11,624 nucleotides of DNA from an uncultured Clostridium sp. (GCA_947062645.1 CAMSQT010000019.1:1-11624); one strand, 5' to 3'; positions 1-6,375 are shown, counted from the first letter of the stretch. Program-made: numbers and translations. The notes: generated by a model from the letters alone, not told the origin.

Positions 1-44
1 CACTCGATCCAACACTCTTTCCCTACACGACGCTCTTCCGATCT
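1..44. other. Illumina library adapter (non-genomic)
   Basis: Bases 12-44 are identical to the 33-base Illumina TruSeq read-1 adapter (starts ACACTCTTTCC, ends CTTCCGATCT). Bases 1-3 (CAC) match the end of the P5 segment, which leaves bases 4-11 (TCGATCCA) in the place of an 8-base i5 index. Genomic sequence starts at about base 45. This is untrimmed adapter at a contig end and carries no biology, but it extends the secY reading frame with false codons. Confidence 0.97.
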
Positions 45-1078
45 GGATTAAAGGTTGCATAAGTATAGAAAAAGGTAAATCCTACAATTAATAGTAAATA
101 AACGATGGCATTAGCAATCGAATAACCAATTCCTACATTTGATGTAGAAGTAGCAATTGAGAAATTATATAATCCTGCTAAAAACCCTGTTTGATTTGCT
201 ATATCTGGTACAAATATTTGAATAATCATAGCAGGAAATGTCATAAATGATGAAGCAAAGATAACTGGCATTACACCTGCCATAGCAAGTTTCAATGGAA
301 TGTGTGTACTTTGCGCCCCTACCATTTTTCTTCCTACTACTTTTTTAGAGTATTGTACTGGTACTCTTCTTTCGGCTTGTTGTACAAATACAACGCCTGC
401 TACTAACACTAAAGCTCCTATTAGAATTCCTAGAGCGGTTAATAATCCTGTTGTACTAAATCCTGCTTCTTGAATCATTAAATTCCATAAAGTTGTTACT
501 CCACTTGGTAATCTTGAAATAATACCAATGAAGATTAATAATGAAATTCCATTTCCAATTCCTTTATTAGTAATTTGGTCTCCTAACCACATCAAAACAG
601 AAGTTCCAGCAACTAGTCCAGTTACTACTAATGCTCCTGTTAAGAATTCTTGATTTACAAATATACCAGAAGATTTATAAGATAAATATACGCCAATTGC
701 TTCTACTAAAGCTAGTACAAGTGTTAACATTTTGGTATATTTATTGATTTTTTGTCTTCCTGCTTCTCCCCCTTCTTTTGTTAGTTTCTCTAAAGATGGG
801 ATTATCATAGCTAACAGTTGAATAACAATGGAAGCTGTGATGTATGGGCTGATTGACATAGCAAAAACAGAAAATCTTGAAAATGCTCCTCCTGAAATCA
901 TATCAATTAATCCTGCAATTCCATTTGTGTTAGCCATTGCTTCGTTTAATGCTATATTATTAACGCCTGGTACCGTAATATAACATCCTAATCTAAATAC
1001 CACTATTAATATTAGTGTATATAATAATCTTTTTCTTACATCAGGTGTTTTTAACGCATTTTTGATTGTTTTAAACAA
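45..1078 (-). CDS. secY: Protein translocase subunit SecY, 3' end missing
   Basis: Central channel of the SecYEG translocon in the cytoplasmic membrane. It passes unfolded proteins outward and inserts membrane proteins. About 345 genuine residues are present. TM1 lies at ~17-38, the plug/TM2 region SGGAFSRFSVFAMSISPYI at ~62-80, and six further hydrophobic segments reach TM8 (~318-340). The cytoplasmic loop ERRVPVQYSKK at ~237-247 is the conserved ribosome/SecA-contacting loop. The family is usually ~420-440 residues, so TM9, TM10 and the C-terminal tail (~85-90 residues) are missing. The frame runs into adapter and ends in artificial DRKSVV at a stop at 23-25. The start is TTG at 1078, two bases after the rplO stop. 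Its Shine-Dalgarno GAGGTGAT lies inside the last rplO codons, so translation is probably coupled to L15. Confidence 0.97.
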
Positions 1079-1513
1079 CTAAATCACCTCAGCCTTTCCG
1101 CCTAAAGCTTCGATTTCTTCTTTGGCTTTTGCTGTAAATCTTTTCGCTTTAACATTTAATTTTTTCTCTAATTTTCCAGTTGCCAAAATTACAATTCCGT
1201 CATTGATTTTTCCAATGATTCCTTCTTCTAACAGACTTTCAGCAGTAACATCTGTTGCTTTTGATTTGTTTAACATTTTCAAGGTTACTTCTGTATAAGT
1301 GTTAGCGTGAATGTTAGTAAATCCTCTTTTTGGCAAACGTCTATATAACGGTGTTTGACCACCTTCGAAACCACGTCTTACGCCTCCACCGCTTCTTGCT
1401 TTTTGACCTTTATGTCCTCTTCCAGATGTTTTTCCGTTTCCAGAAGCCATTCCACGTCCTACTCTATTTCTTTTTACTTTTTTTACAGCTGGTTTTAATT
1501 CGTTTAGTTTCAT
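1079..1513 (-). CDS. rplO: 50S ribosomal protein L15
   Basis: Large-subunit protein that binds 23S rRNA and takes part in late 50S assembly. The product is 144 residues, normal for the family. It has the long basic, glycine-rich N-terminal tail (VGRGMASGNGKTSGRGHKGQ, ~18-37) followed by the GGVRRGFEGGQ.PL.RRLPKRGF block (~43-65) and a globular C-terminal domain. The ATG at 1513 has GGAGGTG upstream. It follows rpsE directly, where many bacteria have rpmD (L30). Its final codons supply the secY ribosome binding site. Confidence 0.97.
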   Translation of the reverse strand: MKLNELKPAVKKVKRNRVGRGMASGNGKTSGRGHKGQKARSGGGVRRGFEGGQTPLYRRLPKRGFTNIHANTYTEVTLKMLNKSKATDVTAESLLEEGIIGKINDGIVILATGKLEKKLNVKAKRFTAKAKEEIEALGGKAEVI

Positions 1514-1559
1514 TTTGTCTTCGCACCTCCTCTTTCTTAAGACATTTTATTTTTTATTA

Positions 1560-2045
1560 TTATAGAATATCTTCTACTTTTTTACCTCTTTTTTTAGCTA
1601 CTTGCTCTATTGTTTGCATTGCTTTTAAACCTTCGATTGTAGCATGAACAACGTTTCTTGGGTTATTGGTTCCAATAACTTTTGTTCTTATGTTTTTATA
1701 TCCTGCAAGTTCCATTACTGGTCTTACGCTTCCTCCTGCGATAATTCCAGTACCAACTGCTGCTGGTTTTAACATAACTTTAGCACTTCCAAAAGTTCCA
1801 ATGTATTCATGAGGTACTGTTGTTTCTACGATTGGTACTTCCACTAAGTTCTTTTTTGCTTCTTGGATTGCTTTTTTGATAGCATCTGGAACTTCTGCTG
1901 CTTTACCATTTCCAACACCTACATGACCATTTTCGTCTCCTACTACTACTACAGCACTAAATCTAAAAGTTCTACCACCTTTAACAACCTTAGCAACTCT
2001 ATTAATAGCAACAACTTTTTCTTTTAATTCATTTTTTTCTTCCAT
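1560..2045 (-). CDS. rpsE: 30S ribosomal protein S5
   Basis: Small-subunit protein at the mRNA entry side, involved in decoding accuracy and in mRNA unwinding. The product is 161 residues. The N-terminal double-stranded-RNA-binding-like domain contains the signature VAKVVKGGRTFRFSA (~18-32) and VVVVGDENGHVGVGNGKA. The C-terminal domain has GSVRPVMELAGYKNIRTK and GTNNPRNVVHATIEGL. The ATG at 2045 is about 14 bases after GGAGG, a longer spacing than its neighbours. An in-frame stop lies just upstream, so no earlier start is possible. Only 46 bases separate it from rplO. Confidence 0.97.
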   Translation of the reverse strand: MEEKNELKEKVVAINRVAKVVKGGRTFRFSAVVVVGDENGHVGVGNGKAAEVPDAIKKAIQEAKKNLVEVPIVETTVPHEYIGTFGSAKVMLKPAAVGTGIIAGGSVRPVMELAGYKNIRTKVIGTNNPRNVVHATIEGLKAMQTIEQVAKKRGKKVEDIL

Positions 2046-2094
2046 AGGGTTTTGTTAATCCTCCTTTTCTTTTTTCTGATGACAAGAAACGTAA

Positions 2095-2454
2095 TTAGAA
2101 TTTTAATCCGCCTTCTCTTGCCGCTTCTGCTAATTCTTTTATCACACCATGATAGATGTATCCACCACGATCAAAAACTACTGTTTCGATTTTTTTATCT
2201 AGTGCTTTTTTTGCAATTAGGGTTCCTAACTCTTTAGCAGATTCTTTATTTGCATGTTTATTTTTTATTTCTTTATCTAATGTTGAAGCTGCAACGATAG
2301 TATTTGCTGCAACATCGTCGATAATTTGTACATATAGATTTGTATTACTTCTATATACACATAGTCTTGGTCTATCAGCTGTTCCAGATACTTTTCTTCT
2401 AACACGAATATGTCTTCTGGTTCTTTCCATTTTTCTATCTGTCTTTTTAACCAT
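2095..2454 (-). CDS. rplR: 50S ribosomal protein L18
   Basis: Binds 5S rRNA and, with L5 and L25-type proteins, docks it in the central protuberance of the 50S subunit. The product is 119 residues with a basic N-terminus (KKTDRKMERTRRHIRVRRKV), the RLCVYRSNTNLYVQIIDD block at ~30-47, and the conserved C-terminal FDRGGYIYHGVIKELAEAAR (~94-113). Spacing to rpsE is 49 bases. On its upstream side it is separated from rplF by the palindromic element at 2482-2606, which occupies most of that gap. Confidence 0.97.
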   Translation of the reverse strand: MVKKTDRKMERTRRHIRVRRKVSGTADRPRLCVYRSNTNLYVQIIDDVAANTIVAASTLDKEIKNKHANKESAKELGTLIAKKALDKKIETVVFDRGGYIYHGVIKELAEAAREGGLKF

Positions 2455-2481
2455 TTTCTTACTCCTTTCTTAAAAAAGCTT

Positions 2482-2606
2482 AATTTTAATCAAATTTAGT
2501 ATATTGTGCATTTTTGAGATTGATTACAAGCCGAAGGTGTACGATAGTACATCGAGGTTTGAAATCAATATCGAAAATGTGCAAGATGCTGAATTTCATT
2601 AAAATT
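2482..2606 (+). repeat. Palindromic hairpin element, copy A (rplF/rplR gap)
   Basis: Imperfect inverted repeat of about 125 bases centred on the tetraloop GATA (2543-2546) between two GTAC arms. The core reads CAAGCCGAAGGTGTAC, loop, GTACATCGAGGTTTG. The outer arms TTGTGCATTTTT and AAAATGTGCAA continue outward through AAATTTAGTAT and ATGCTGAATTT to AATTTTAAT and ATTAAAATT. On the plus strand most non-Watson-Crick positions are G-U wobbles, with a few G-A or A-G mismatches. On the mRNA (minus) strand the same positions become A-C. The element begins exactly at the rplF stop codon (2606-2608). It shares core and design with copies B and C. Strand is assigned by the better fold, not by known transcription. 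Confidence 0.88.
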
Positions 2607-3142
2607 TATTTACCAGTCTTACCTTCCTTACGTCTAATAACCTCTTCAGCATATTTAATACCTTTACCTCTATATACCTCAGGTGGTCTTTTCATTCTAA
2701 TAACTGCTGCTGTTTGACCAACCAATTCCTTATCAATACCATTTACAATAATTGTATTTGGATTTGGAACGTCAAAAGTAATTCCTTCTGGTGCTTGAAA
2801 AACTACTGGGTGTGAGTAACCTAATGTTAAATTTAAATCATTTCCTTGTTTTGCTACTCTGTATCCAACACCATTAATTTGTAATTCTCTACTATAAGCA
2901 CTTGTTACACCAACAATCATATTATTAATCAATGTTCTTGTTAATCCATGTAAACTTCTGTTAACTGGCTCGTCATTTTTTCTTTCTACGATAATTGTAT
3001 TTTCTTCCATTTTAACAGAAATATTTTTATGTATTTCTCTTTCTAATGTACCTTTTGGTCCTGTTACAGTAATGTTTTGTCCATCCATTTTAACTTGTAC
3101 TTCTGCTGGTACTGTAATCGGTTTATTTCCTATTCTTGACAT
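2606..3142 (-). CDS. rplF: 50S ribosomal protein L6
   Basis: Large-subunit protein near the GTPase-associated centre that contacts helix 97 of 23S rRNA. The product is 178 residues with the usual two tandem L6 folds. The N-terminus MSRIGNKPITVPAEVQV is typical, and the C-terminal signature RPPEVYRGKGIKYAEE (~152-167) is intact. The ATG at 3142 follows AAGGAGGG. It sits 57 bases after rpsH. The palindromic element copy A starts at its stop codon. Confidence 0.97.
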   Translation of the reverse strand: MSRIGNKPITVPAEVQVKMDGQNITVTGPKGTLEREIHKNISVKMEENTIIVERKNDEPVNRSLHGLTRTLINNMIVGVTSAYSRELQINGVGYRVAKQGNDLNLTLGYSHPVVFQAPEGITFDVPNPNTIIVNGIDKELVGQTAAVIRMKRPPEVYRGKGIKYAEEVIRRKEGKTGK

Positions 3143-3199
3143 TGTTACATTTTCCCTCCTTTTTAATCATTACCTCTTTTGGTTTGGGCTTATAATAGC

Positions 3200-3598
3200 T
3201 TACCAAATATAAGCTAATACTTCTCCACCAACGCCTAATTCTCTTGCTTCTTTATCTGTTTTTAATCCTTTTGATGTAGAAATAATAGCGATACCTAAAC
3301 CATTTAATACTTTTGGTAATTCTTCTTTTGATGCATATACTCTTAATCCTGGTTTACTAATTCTTTTTAAACCATCAATTACTCTTGTTCCCTTTTCGTC
3401 ATATTTTAAAGTAACTCTAATGGTTCCTTGTGTATCATCTTTAATTTCTTCAAAAGATTTGATATATCCTTCTTTGAATAAAATTTCGGCAATTCCTAAT
3501 TTCATGTTTGAAGCTGGAATATCAACTGTTTTATGTTTTGAACTATTGGCATTTCTAATTCTTGTTAACATATCTGCTATTGGATCTGTAATATTCAT
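3200..3598 (-). CDS. rpsH: 30S ribosomal protein S8
   Basis: Primary 16S rRNA-binding protein of the small-subunit platform. In E. coli it is also the repressor of the spc operon, acting on the rplE start region. The product is 132 residues: N-terminal MNITDPIADMLTRIRNA and C-terminal STSKGLKTDKEARELGVGGE are diagnostic. The ATG at 3598 has AAGGAGGTAAG upstream. The 238-base gap before it (3599-3836) is the longest inside the operon and holds three successive hairpins, so its expression relative to rpsN may be adjusted there. That regulatory role is inference. Confidence 0.97.
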   Translation of the reverse strand: MNITDPIADMLTRIRNANSSKHKTVDIPASNMKLGIAEILFKEGYIKSFEEIKDDTQGTIRVTLKYDEKGTRVIDGLKRISKPGLRVYASKEELPKVLNGLGIAIISTSKGLKTDKEARELGVGGEVLAYIW

Positions 3599-3629
3599 TA
3601 ATTACTTACCTCCTTTTCTTTTTTATTCC

Positions 3630-3650
3630 AAGGGACTTATTCCCTTTTTT
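3630..3650 (+). terminator. Short hairpin with T-run, plus strand (rpsN/rpsH gap)
   Basis: AAGGGA, loop CTTAT, TCCCTT, followed by further T residues on the plus strand (3645-3650). It has the form of a small rho-independent terminator for plus-strand (antisense) transcription. On the mRNA strand it is a hairpin preceded by A residues with no U-tract. It lies about 20 bases ahead of the rpsH ribosome binding site. Function is uncertain. Confidence 0.4.
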
Positions 3651-3678
3651 ATCTTTGCTTCGCATCTATCATTTTATT

Positions 3679-3700
3679 ATGAAAGATTGCTAATCTTCAT
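3679..3700 (-). other. Intergenic hairpin (rpsN/rpsH gap)
   Basis: On the mRNA strand ATGAAGATT, loop AGC, AATCTTTCAT form a nine-pair stem with one bulged base. It lies between palindromic element copy B and the hairpin at 3630-3650, so the rpsN-rpsH spacer is almost continuously structured. No U-tract follows, so it is not a terminator. Confidence 0.5.
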
Positions 3701-3709
3701 TTAACTTAT

Positions 3710-3836
3710 AAAAATTGATTTAAAGTAGTAAGATGTGCAATTTTGATATTCATTACAAGCCGACGGCGTACGCTGGTACGTCAAGGTTTGGAATTAATAT
3801 CGAAATTGTGCAGATTGCTGCTTTTAATCGATTTTT
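3710..3836 (+). repeat. Palindromic hairpin element, copy B (rpsN/rpsH gap)
   Basis: Imperfect inverted repeat of ~127 bases around loop GCTG (3772-3775) with GTAC on each side. The core is CAAGCCGACGGCGTAC, loop, GTACGTCAAGGTTTG. The middle stem is GATATTCATT against AATTAATATC, and the outer arms are AAAGTAGTAA against TTGCTGCTTT, then AAAAATTGATT against AATCGATTTTT. The middle and outer stem sequences differ from copies A and C but remain complementary. It ends directly at the rpsN stop codon (3837-3839). Non-canonical pairs are mostly G-U on the plus strand. Confidence 0.88.
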
Positions 3837-4022
3837 CTACCAGCTAGCCTTCTTAACTCCTGGAATCTCTCCTCTATGTGCTAACTCTCTAAAACAAACA
3901 CGGCAAATACCATATTTTCTAATATAGCTATGAGGTCTTCCGCACAATTTACATCTATTATATTCTCTTGTACTGTATTTTTGTGGTCTAGCTTGTTTAA
4001 TCTTCATTGACTTTTTAGCCAT
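3837..4022 (-). CDS. rpsN: 30S ribosomal protein S14, zinc-binding type (S14Z)
   Basis: Small-subunit head protein needed for late 30S assembly. The 61-residue length and the two CXXC pairs (Cys24, Cys27, Cys40, Cys43 in RCKLCGRPHSYI and GICRVCFREL) mark the short zinc-ribbon form (often named rpsZ), in contrast to the ~100-residue zinc-free paralogue induced by zinc starvation in some Bacillota. The ATG at 4022 lies four bases beyond the rplE stop. Its Shine-Dalgarno AAAGGAG is made by the last rplE codons, which implies translational coupling. Confidence 0.97.
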   Translation of the reverse strand: MAKKSMKIKQARPQKYSTREYNRCKLCGRPHSYIRKYGICRVCFRELAHRGEIPGVKKASW

Positions 4023-4026
4023 AGTA

Positions 4027-4572
4027 TTACTCCTTTCCTTTGAACGGCATACCTAAGTTTTGTAGCAACTCTTTTGCTTCTTCGTCTGTTTTAGCAGTTG
4101 TTACAAATATAATATCCATACCTCTTAATTTGTCTACTTTATCATATTCGATTTCAGGGAATATTAATTGTTCTTTGATACCCATAGAGTAATTTCCTCT
4201 ACCATCAAAAGAATTGCTAGACACTCCTCTAAAATCTCTAACTCTTGGAAGTGCTACATTAAATAATTTGTAAGCAAAGTCATACATTTTGTCAGCTCTT
4301 AAGGTTACTTTACATCCAATGTTTACACCTTCTCTTAGTTTAAATGCTGCAATTGATTTTTTTGCTTTTGTAATAACTGGTTTTTGACCTGTTATTTGCA
4401 TTAAATCGTTCATAGCATTTTCTAAAGCTTTAGGATTTTCTTTTAAATCTCCTAATCCTATGTTAATTACTATTTTATCAAGTTTTGGAACTTGCATAAC
4501 TGATTTATATTCAAATTTTTTCATTAATGCTGGAACTACTTCTTTTTCGTATTGTTCTCTTAATTTTTCCAT
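4027..4572 (-). CDS. rplE: 50S ribosomal protein L5
   Basis: Binds 5S rRNA and forms part of the central protuberance, touching the P-site tRNA and the inter-subunit bridge to S13. The product is 181 residues, standard length. Motifs include QVPKLDKIVINIGLG (~27-41), the GQKPVITKAKKSIAAFKLREG block (~67-87), LPRVRDFRGVSSNSFDGRGNYSMGIKEQLIFPEIEYD in the middle, and the closing ELLQNLGMPFKG. The ATG at 4572 follows AAGGAGGATT. Gaps are 25 bases to rplX and 4 bases to rpsN. Confidence 0.97.
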   Translation of the reverse strand: MEKLREQYEKEVVPALMKKFEYKSVMQVPKLDKIVINIGLGDLKENPKALENAMNDLMQITGQKPVITKAKKSIAAFKLREGVNIGCKVTLRADKMYDFAYKLFNVALPRVRDFRGVSSNSFDGRGNYSMGIKEQLIFPEIEYDKVDKLRGMDIIFVTTAKTDEEAKELLQNLGMPFKGKE

Positions 4573-4597
4573 TTTGTATGAATCCTCCTTTCTTTTC

Positions 4598-4906
4598 CTA
4601 TTTTAATTTTGCACCGCATTTTTTACAAATACGAACTTTTTTATCTTTATCCATGCTATATCCAACTTTTGTAGCCTTTCCACATTTTGAACATACTACA
4701 TTTACTTTTGAGCTTGGAATAGCACATTCTACTGATAAAATTCCGCTTTCTTCTCCTTGTTTTCTAGCTTTTACATGTTTTTTTCTAATATTAATATCTT
4801 TTACAATGATTTTATCAGCTTTTGGATTAACTTCTAATACTTCTCCTGTTTTACCTTTATCATTTCCAGATAAAACTTGAACGTTATCTCCTTTTTTGAT
4901 TCTCAT
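4598..4906 (-). CDS. rplX: 50S ribosomal protein L24, zinc-ribbon variant
   Basis: Assembly-initiator protein of the 50S subunit that binds the 5' region of 23S rRNA near the tunnel exit. The product is 102 residues. The N-terminal KOW domain is MRIKKGDNVQVLSGNDKGKT (1-20) with GEVLEVNPKADKIIVKDINI. The C-terminal part carries CSKC (72-75) and CKKC (94-97), four cysteines spaced like a zinc ribbon. Some bacterial L24 proteins keep this form and others have lost the cysteines. The ATG at 4906 follows GGAGGAAATTCC. Element copy C lies just upstream, in the gap to rplN. Confidence 0.96.
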   Translation of the reverse strand: MRIKKGDNVQVLSGNDKGKTGEVLEVNPKADKIIVKDINIRKKHVKARKQGEESGILSVECAIPSSKVNVVCSKCGKATKVGYSMDKDKKVRICKKCGAKLK

Positions 4907-4960
4907 CTTAGGAATTTCCTCCTTTTCTTAGTTTTTATTTTTGTTCTTTCTTCTTACTAA

Positions 4961-5091
4961 TGCAAAACGAATTAGAATTAGTATATTGTGCATTTTTATT
5001 GAATTAATCAAGCTGAAGGCGTACTCTTGTACGTCGAAGTTTGGTTCATTCAATGAAAATGTGCAAGATGCTGATTATAATTTGTTTTATA
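4961..5091 (+). repeat. Palindromic hairpin element, copy C (rplN/rplX gap)
   Basis: Imperfect inverted repeat of ~131 bases around loop TCTT (5025-5028) flanked by GTAC. The core is CAAGCTGAAGGCGTAC, loop, GTACGTCGAAGTTTG. The middle stem is ATTGAATTAAT against GTTCATTCAAT, and the outer arms are TTAGTATATTGTGC against GTGCAAGATGCTGA, then AAAACGAATTA against TAATTTGTTTT. The extreme arm reaches into the rplN stop codon (5087-5089). The C-T change in the core (CAAGCT here, CAAGCC in A and B) is matched by AGTTTG against GGTTTG, a compensated pair. Confidence 0.88.
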
Positions 5092-5455
5092 GAACTTCTG
5101 GAGCTAATGACAAAATCTTCATATACTCCTTCTCTCTTAGTTCCCTTGCAACTGGACCAAAAATACGAGTTCCTTTTGGGGTTCCATCTTCTTTGATTAT
5201 AACAGCTGCATTTTCGTCAAATTTTATATAAGAACCATCTGCTCTTCTTAAACCGCTTTTAGATCTTACTATAACGGCTTTTACAACATCACCTTTTTTA
5301 ACAACGCCACCTGGTGTTGCTGATTTAACAGAAGCAACTATGATATCTCCAATGTTAGAGGTTTTTCTATATGAACCACCTAAACATCTAATACACATAA
5401 TTTCTTTAGCACCTGTGTTGTCTGCTACTTTTAATCTTGATTGTTGTTGTATCAT
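5087..5455 (-). CDS. rplN: 50S ribosomal protein L14
   Basis: Conserved beta-barrel protein on the subunit interface that contacts 23S rRNA and takes part in a bridge to 16S rRNA. RsfS docks on it to silence ribosomes. The product is exactly 122 residues, the family standard. It starts MIQQQSRLKVADNTGAKEIM and contains KSGLRRADGSYIKFDENAAV and the closing RELREKEYMKILSLAPEVL. The ATG at 5455 has AAGGAGAAAC upstream. It is the first gene of the spc block but has no visible separate promoter, and rpsQ ends 16 bases before it. Confidence 0.98.
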   Translation of the reverse strand: MIQQQSRLKVADNTGAKEIMCIRCLGGSYRKTSNIGDIIVASVKSATPGGVVKKGDVVKAVIVRSKSGLRRADGSYIKFDENAAVIIKEDGTPKGTRIFGPVARELREKEYMKILSLAPEVL

Positions 5456-5471
5456 GATAGGTTTCTCCTTT

Positions 5472-5735
5472 CTATTTTATATCTGCTTTTTCTATAACTT
5501 CAACTACTCTCCATCTTTTATCCTTAGAAAGTGGTCTTGTTTCCATTACTTTTACTTTATCACCAATTTGGCAAACATTTTCTTCGTCATGTGCTTTTAA
5601 TTTGTAAGTTCTTTTTACTGTTTTACCATATACTTTATGACTAACACTAGTTTCAACAGCTACTACAACTGTTTTATCCATTTTATTAGAGGTAACTGTG
5701 CCAATCATGATTTTACGAAGATTTCTTTCCTCCAT
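5472..5735 (-). CDS. rpsQ: 30S ribosomal protein S17
   Basis: Primary 16S rRNA-binding protein of the 5' domain with an OB fold. The product is 87 residues: ERNLRKIMIGTVTSNKMDKT (3-22), then VVVAVE and HKVYGKTVKRT, and later GDKVKVMETRPLSKDKRWRV, all characteristic. The start codon at 5735 directly abuts the rpmC stop (TAA immediately followed by ATG). The Shine-Dalgarno AAAGGAG lies in the last rpmC codons, giving tight coupling. Confidence 0.97.
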   Translation of the reverse strand: MEERNLRKIMIGTVTSNKMDKTVVVAVETSVSHKVYGKTVKRTYKLKAHDEENVCQIGDKVKVMETRPLSKDKRWRVVEVIEKADIK

Positions 5736-5945
5736 TTAGTTTTCTCCTTTCTTGCTAGCAATTTTTCTTTCTGTCAATACGGTATTTATTTTAGCTATGT
5801 CTTTTTTTACTTCTTTTATTTTCATAGGATTATCTAACCCATTGGTAGCTAAACTAAATTTTAATTTGAACAATTCTGTTTTTAGTTCACCTAATTCTTT
5901 TTCTAAGTCTGGTGAAGACATTTCTCTTATTTTATTTATCTTCAT
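5736..5945 (-). CDS. rpmC: 50S ribosomal protein L29
   Basis: Small two-helix protein at the polypeptide exit tunnel, near L23 and the docking site for trigger factor and SRP. The chosen start (ATG at 5945) gives about 69 residues beginning MKINKIREMSSPDLEKEL, which matches the usual L29 N-terminus. The frame stays open to an ATG at 5948 and a GTG at 5954, so starts two or three codons earlier are possible. The AGGTAGGTG sequence just upstream favours 5945 or 5948. It overlaps the end of rplP by about 14 bases. Confidence 0.95.
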   Translation of the reverse strand: MKINKIREMSSPDLEKELGELKTELFKLKFSLATNGLDNPMKIKEVKKDIAKINTVLTERKIASKKGEN

Positions 5946-6375
5946 CATTTTCACCTACCTTTTCTGTTTCTCTTACTACGAATTTTGTTTTGTTAGGTAG
6001 TTTGTTCATAGCAAGTCTTAAGGCTTCTCTTGCAGTTTCTTCTGGTACTCCAGCGATTTCAAACATAACTCTTCCTGGTTTTACCACTGCTACCCAATAT
6101 TCTGGCGCACCTTTACCTTTACCCATACGAGTTCCAATAGGTTTTGCTGTAATTGGTTTGTCTGGAAAGATTTTAATCCAAACTTTTCCACCTCTTTTTA
6201 TATAACGAGTCATAGCAATTCTGGCTGCTTCAATTTGGTTTCCTGTAATTAAAGCTCCTGTTACTGCTTGAATTCCAAATTCACCATCTGTAACTTTATT
6301 TCCTCTTGTTGCTTTTCCTCTCATTCTACCTTTTTGTACTTTTCTATGTTTTGTTCTTTTTGGCATTAATGGCAT
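5932..6375 (-). CDS. rplP: 50S ribosomal protein L16
   Basis: Large-subunit protein that organises the A-site tRNA elbow region and is required for peptidyl transferase activity during assembly. The product is 147 residues. The basic N-terminus PKRTKHRKVQKGRMRGKA, the central PIGTRMGKGKGAPEYWVAVV (~79-98) and GRVMFEIAGVPEETAREALR are typical. The start forms TAATG with the rpsC stop (one-base overlap), and its Shine-Dalgarno GGAGGAG is made by the last rpsC codons. A second in-frame ATG three codons later is the alternative start. Confidence 0.97.
   Translation of the reverse strand: MPLMPKRTKHRKVQKGRMRGKATRGNKVTDGEFGIQAVTGALITGNQIEAARIAMTRYIKRGGKVWIKIFPDKPITAKPIGTRMGKGKGAPEYWVAVVKPGRVMFEIAGVPEETAREALRLAMNKLPNKTKFVVRETEKVGENDEDK

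Noticed and set aside
23..40. SecY C-terminus ending in DRKSVV with a natural stop codon
   Set aside because: These codons are the reverse complement of the Illumina adapter, not genomic sequence.
1330..1647. Long open frames on the plus strand (for example 1330-1647, 6547-6939, 9493-9846)
   Set aside because: They lie wholly or largely opposite well-identified ribosomal genes and have low-complexity Phe/Leu/Ser-rich translations, as expected for shadows of AT-rich genes.
2531..2558. Kink-turn in the core of the hairpin elements
   Set aside because: There is a tandem G-A/A-G pair in copies A and C, but only one unpaired base instead of three, and copy B loses one of the G-A pairs.
2482..5091. 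The three repeats as a CRISPR array
   Set aside because: Copies are ~125-131 bases, more than 1 kb apart with genes between them, and are palindromic along their whole length.
5456..5471. Separate promoter for the spc block upstream of rplN
   Set aside because: The gap is 16 bases and contains the ribosome binding site. No -35/-10 pair was recognised in the end of rpsQ.
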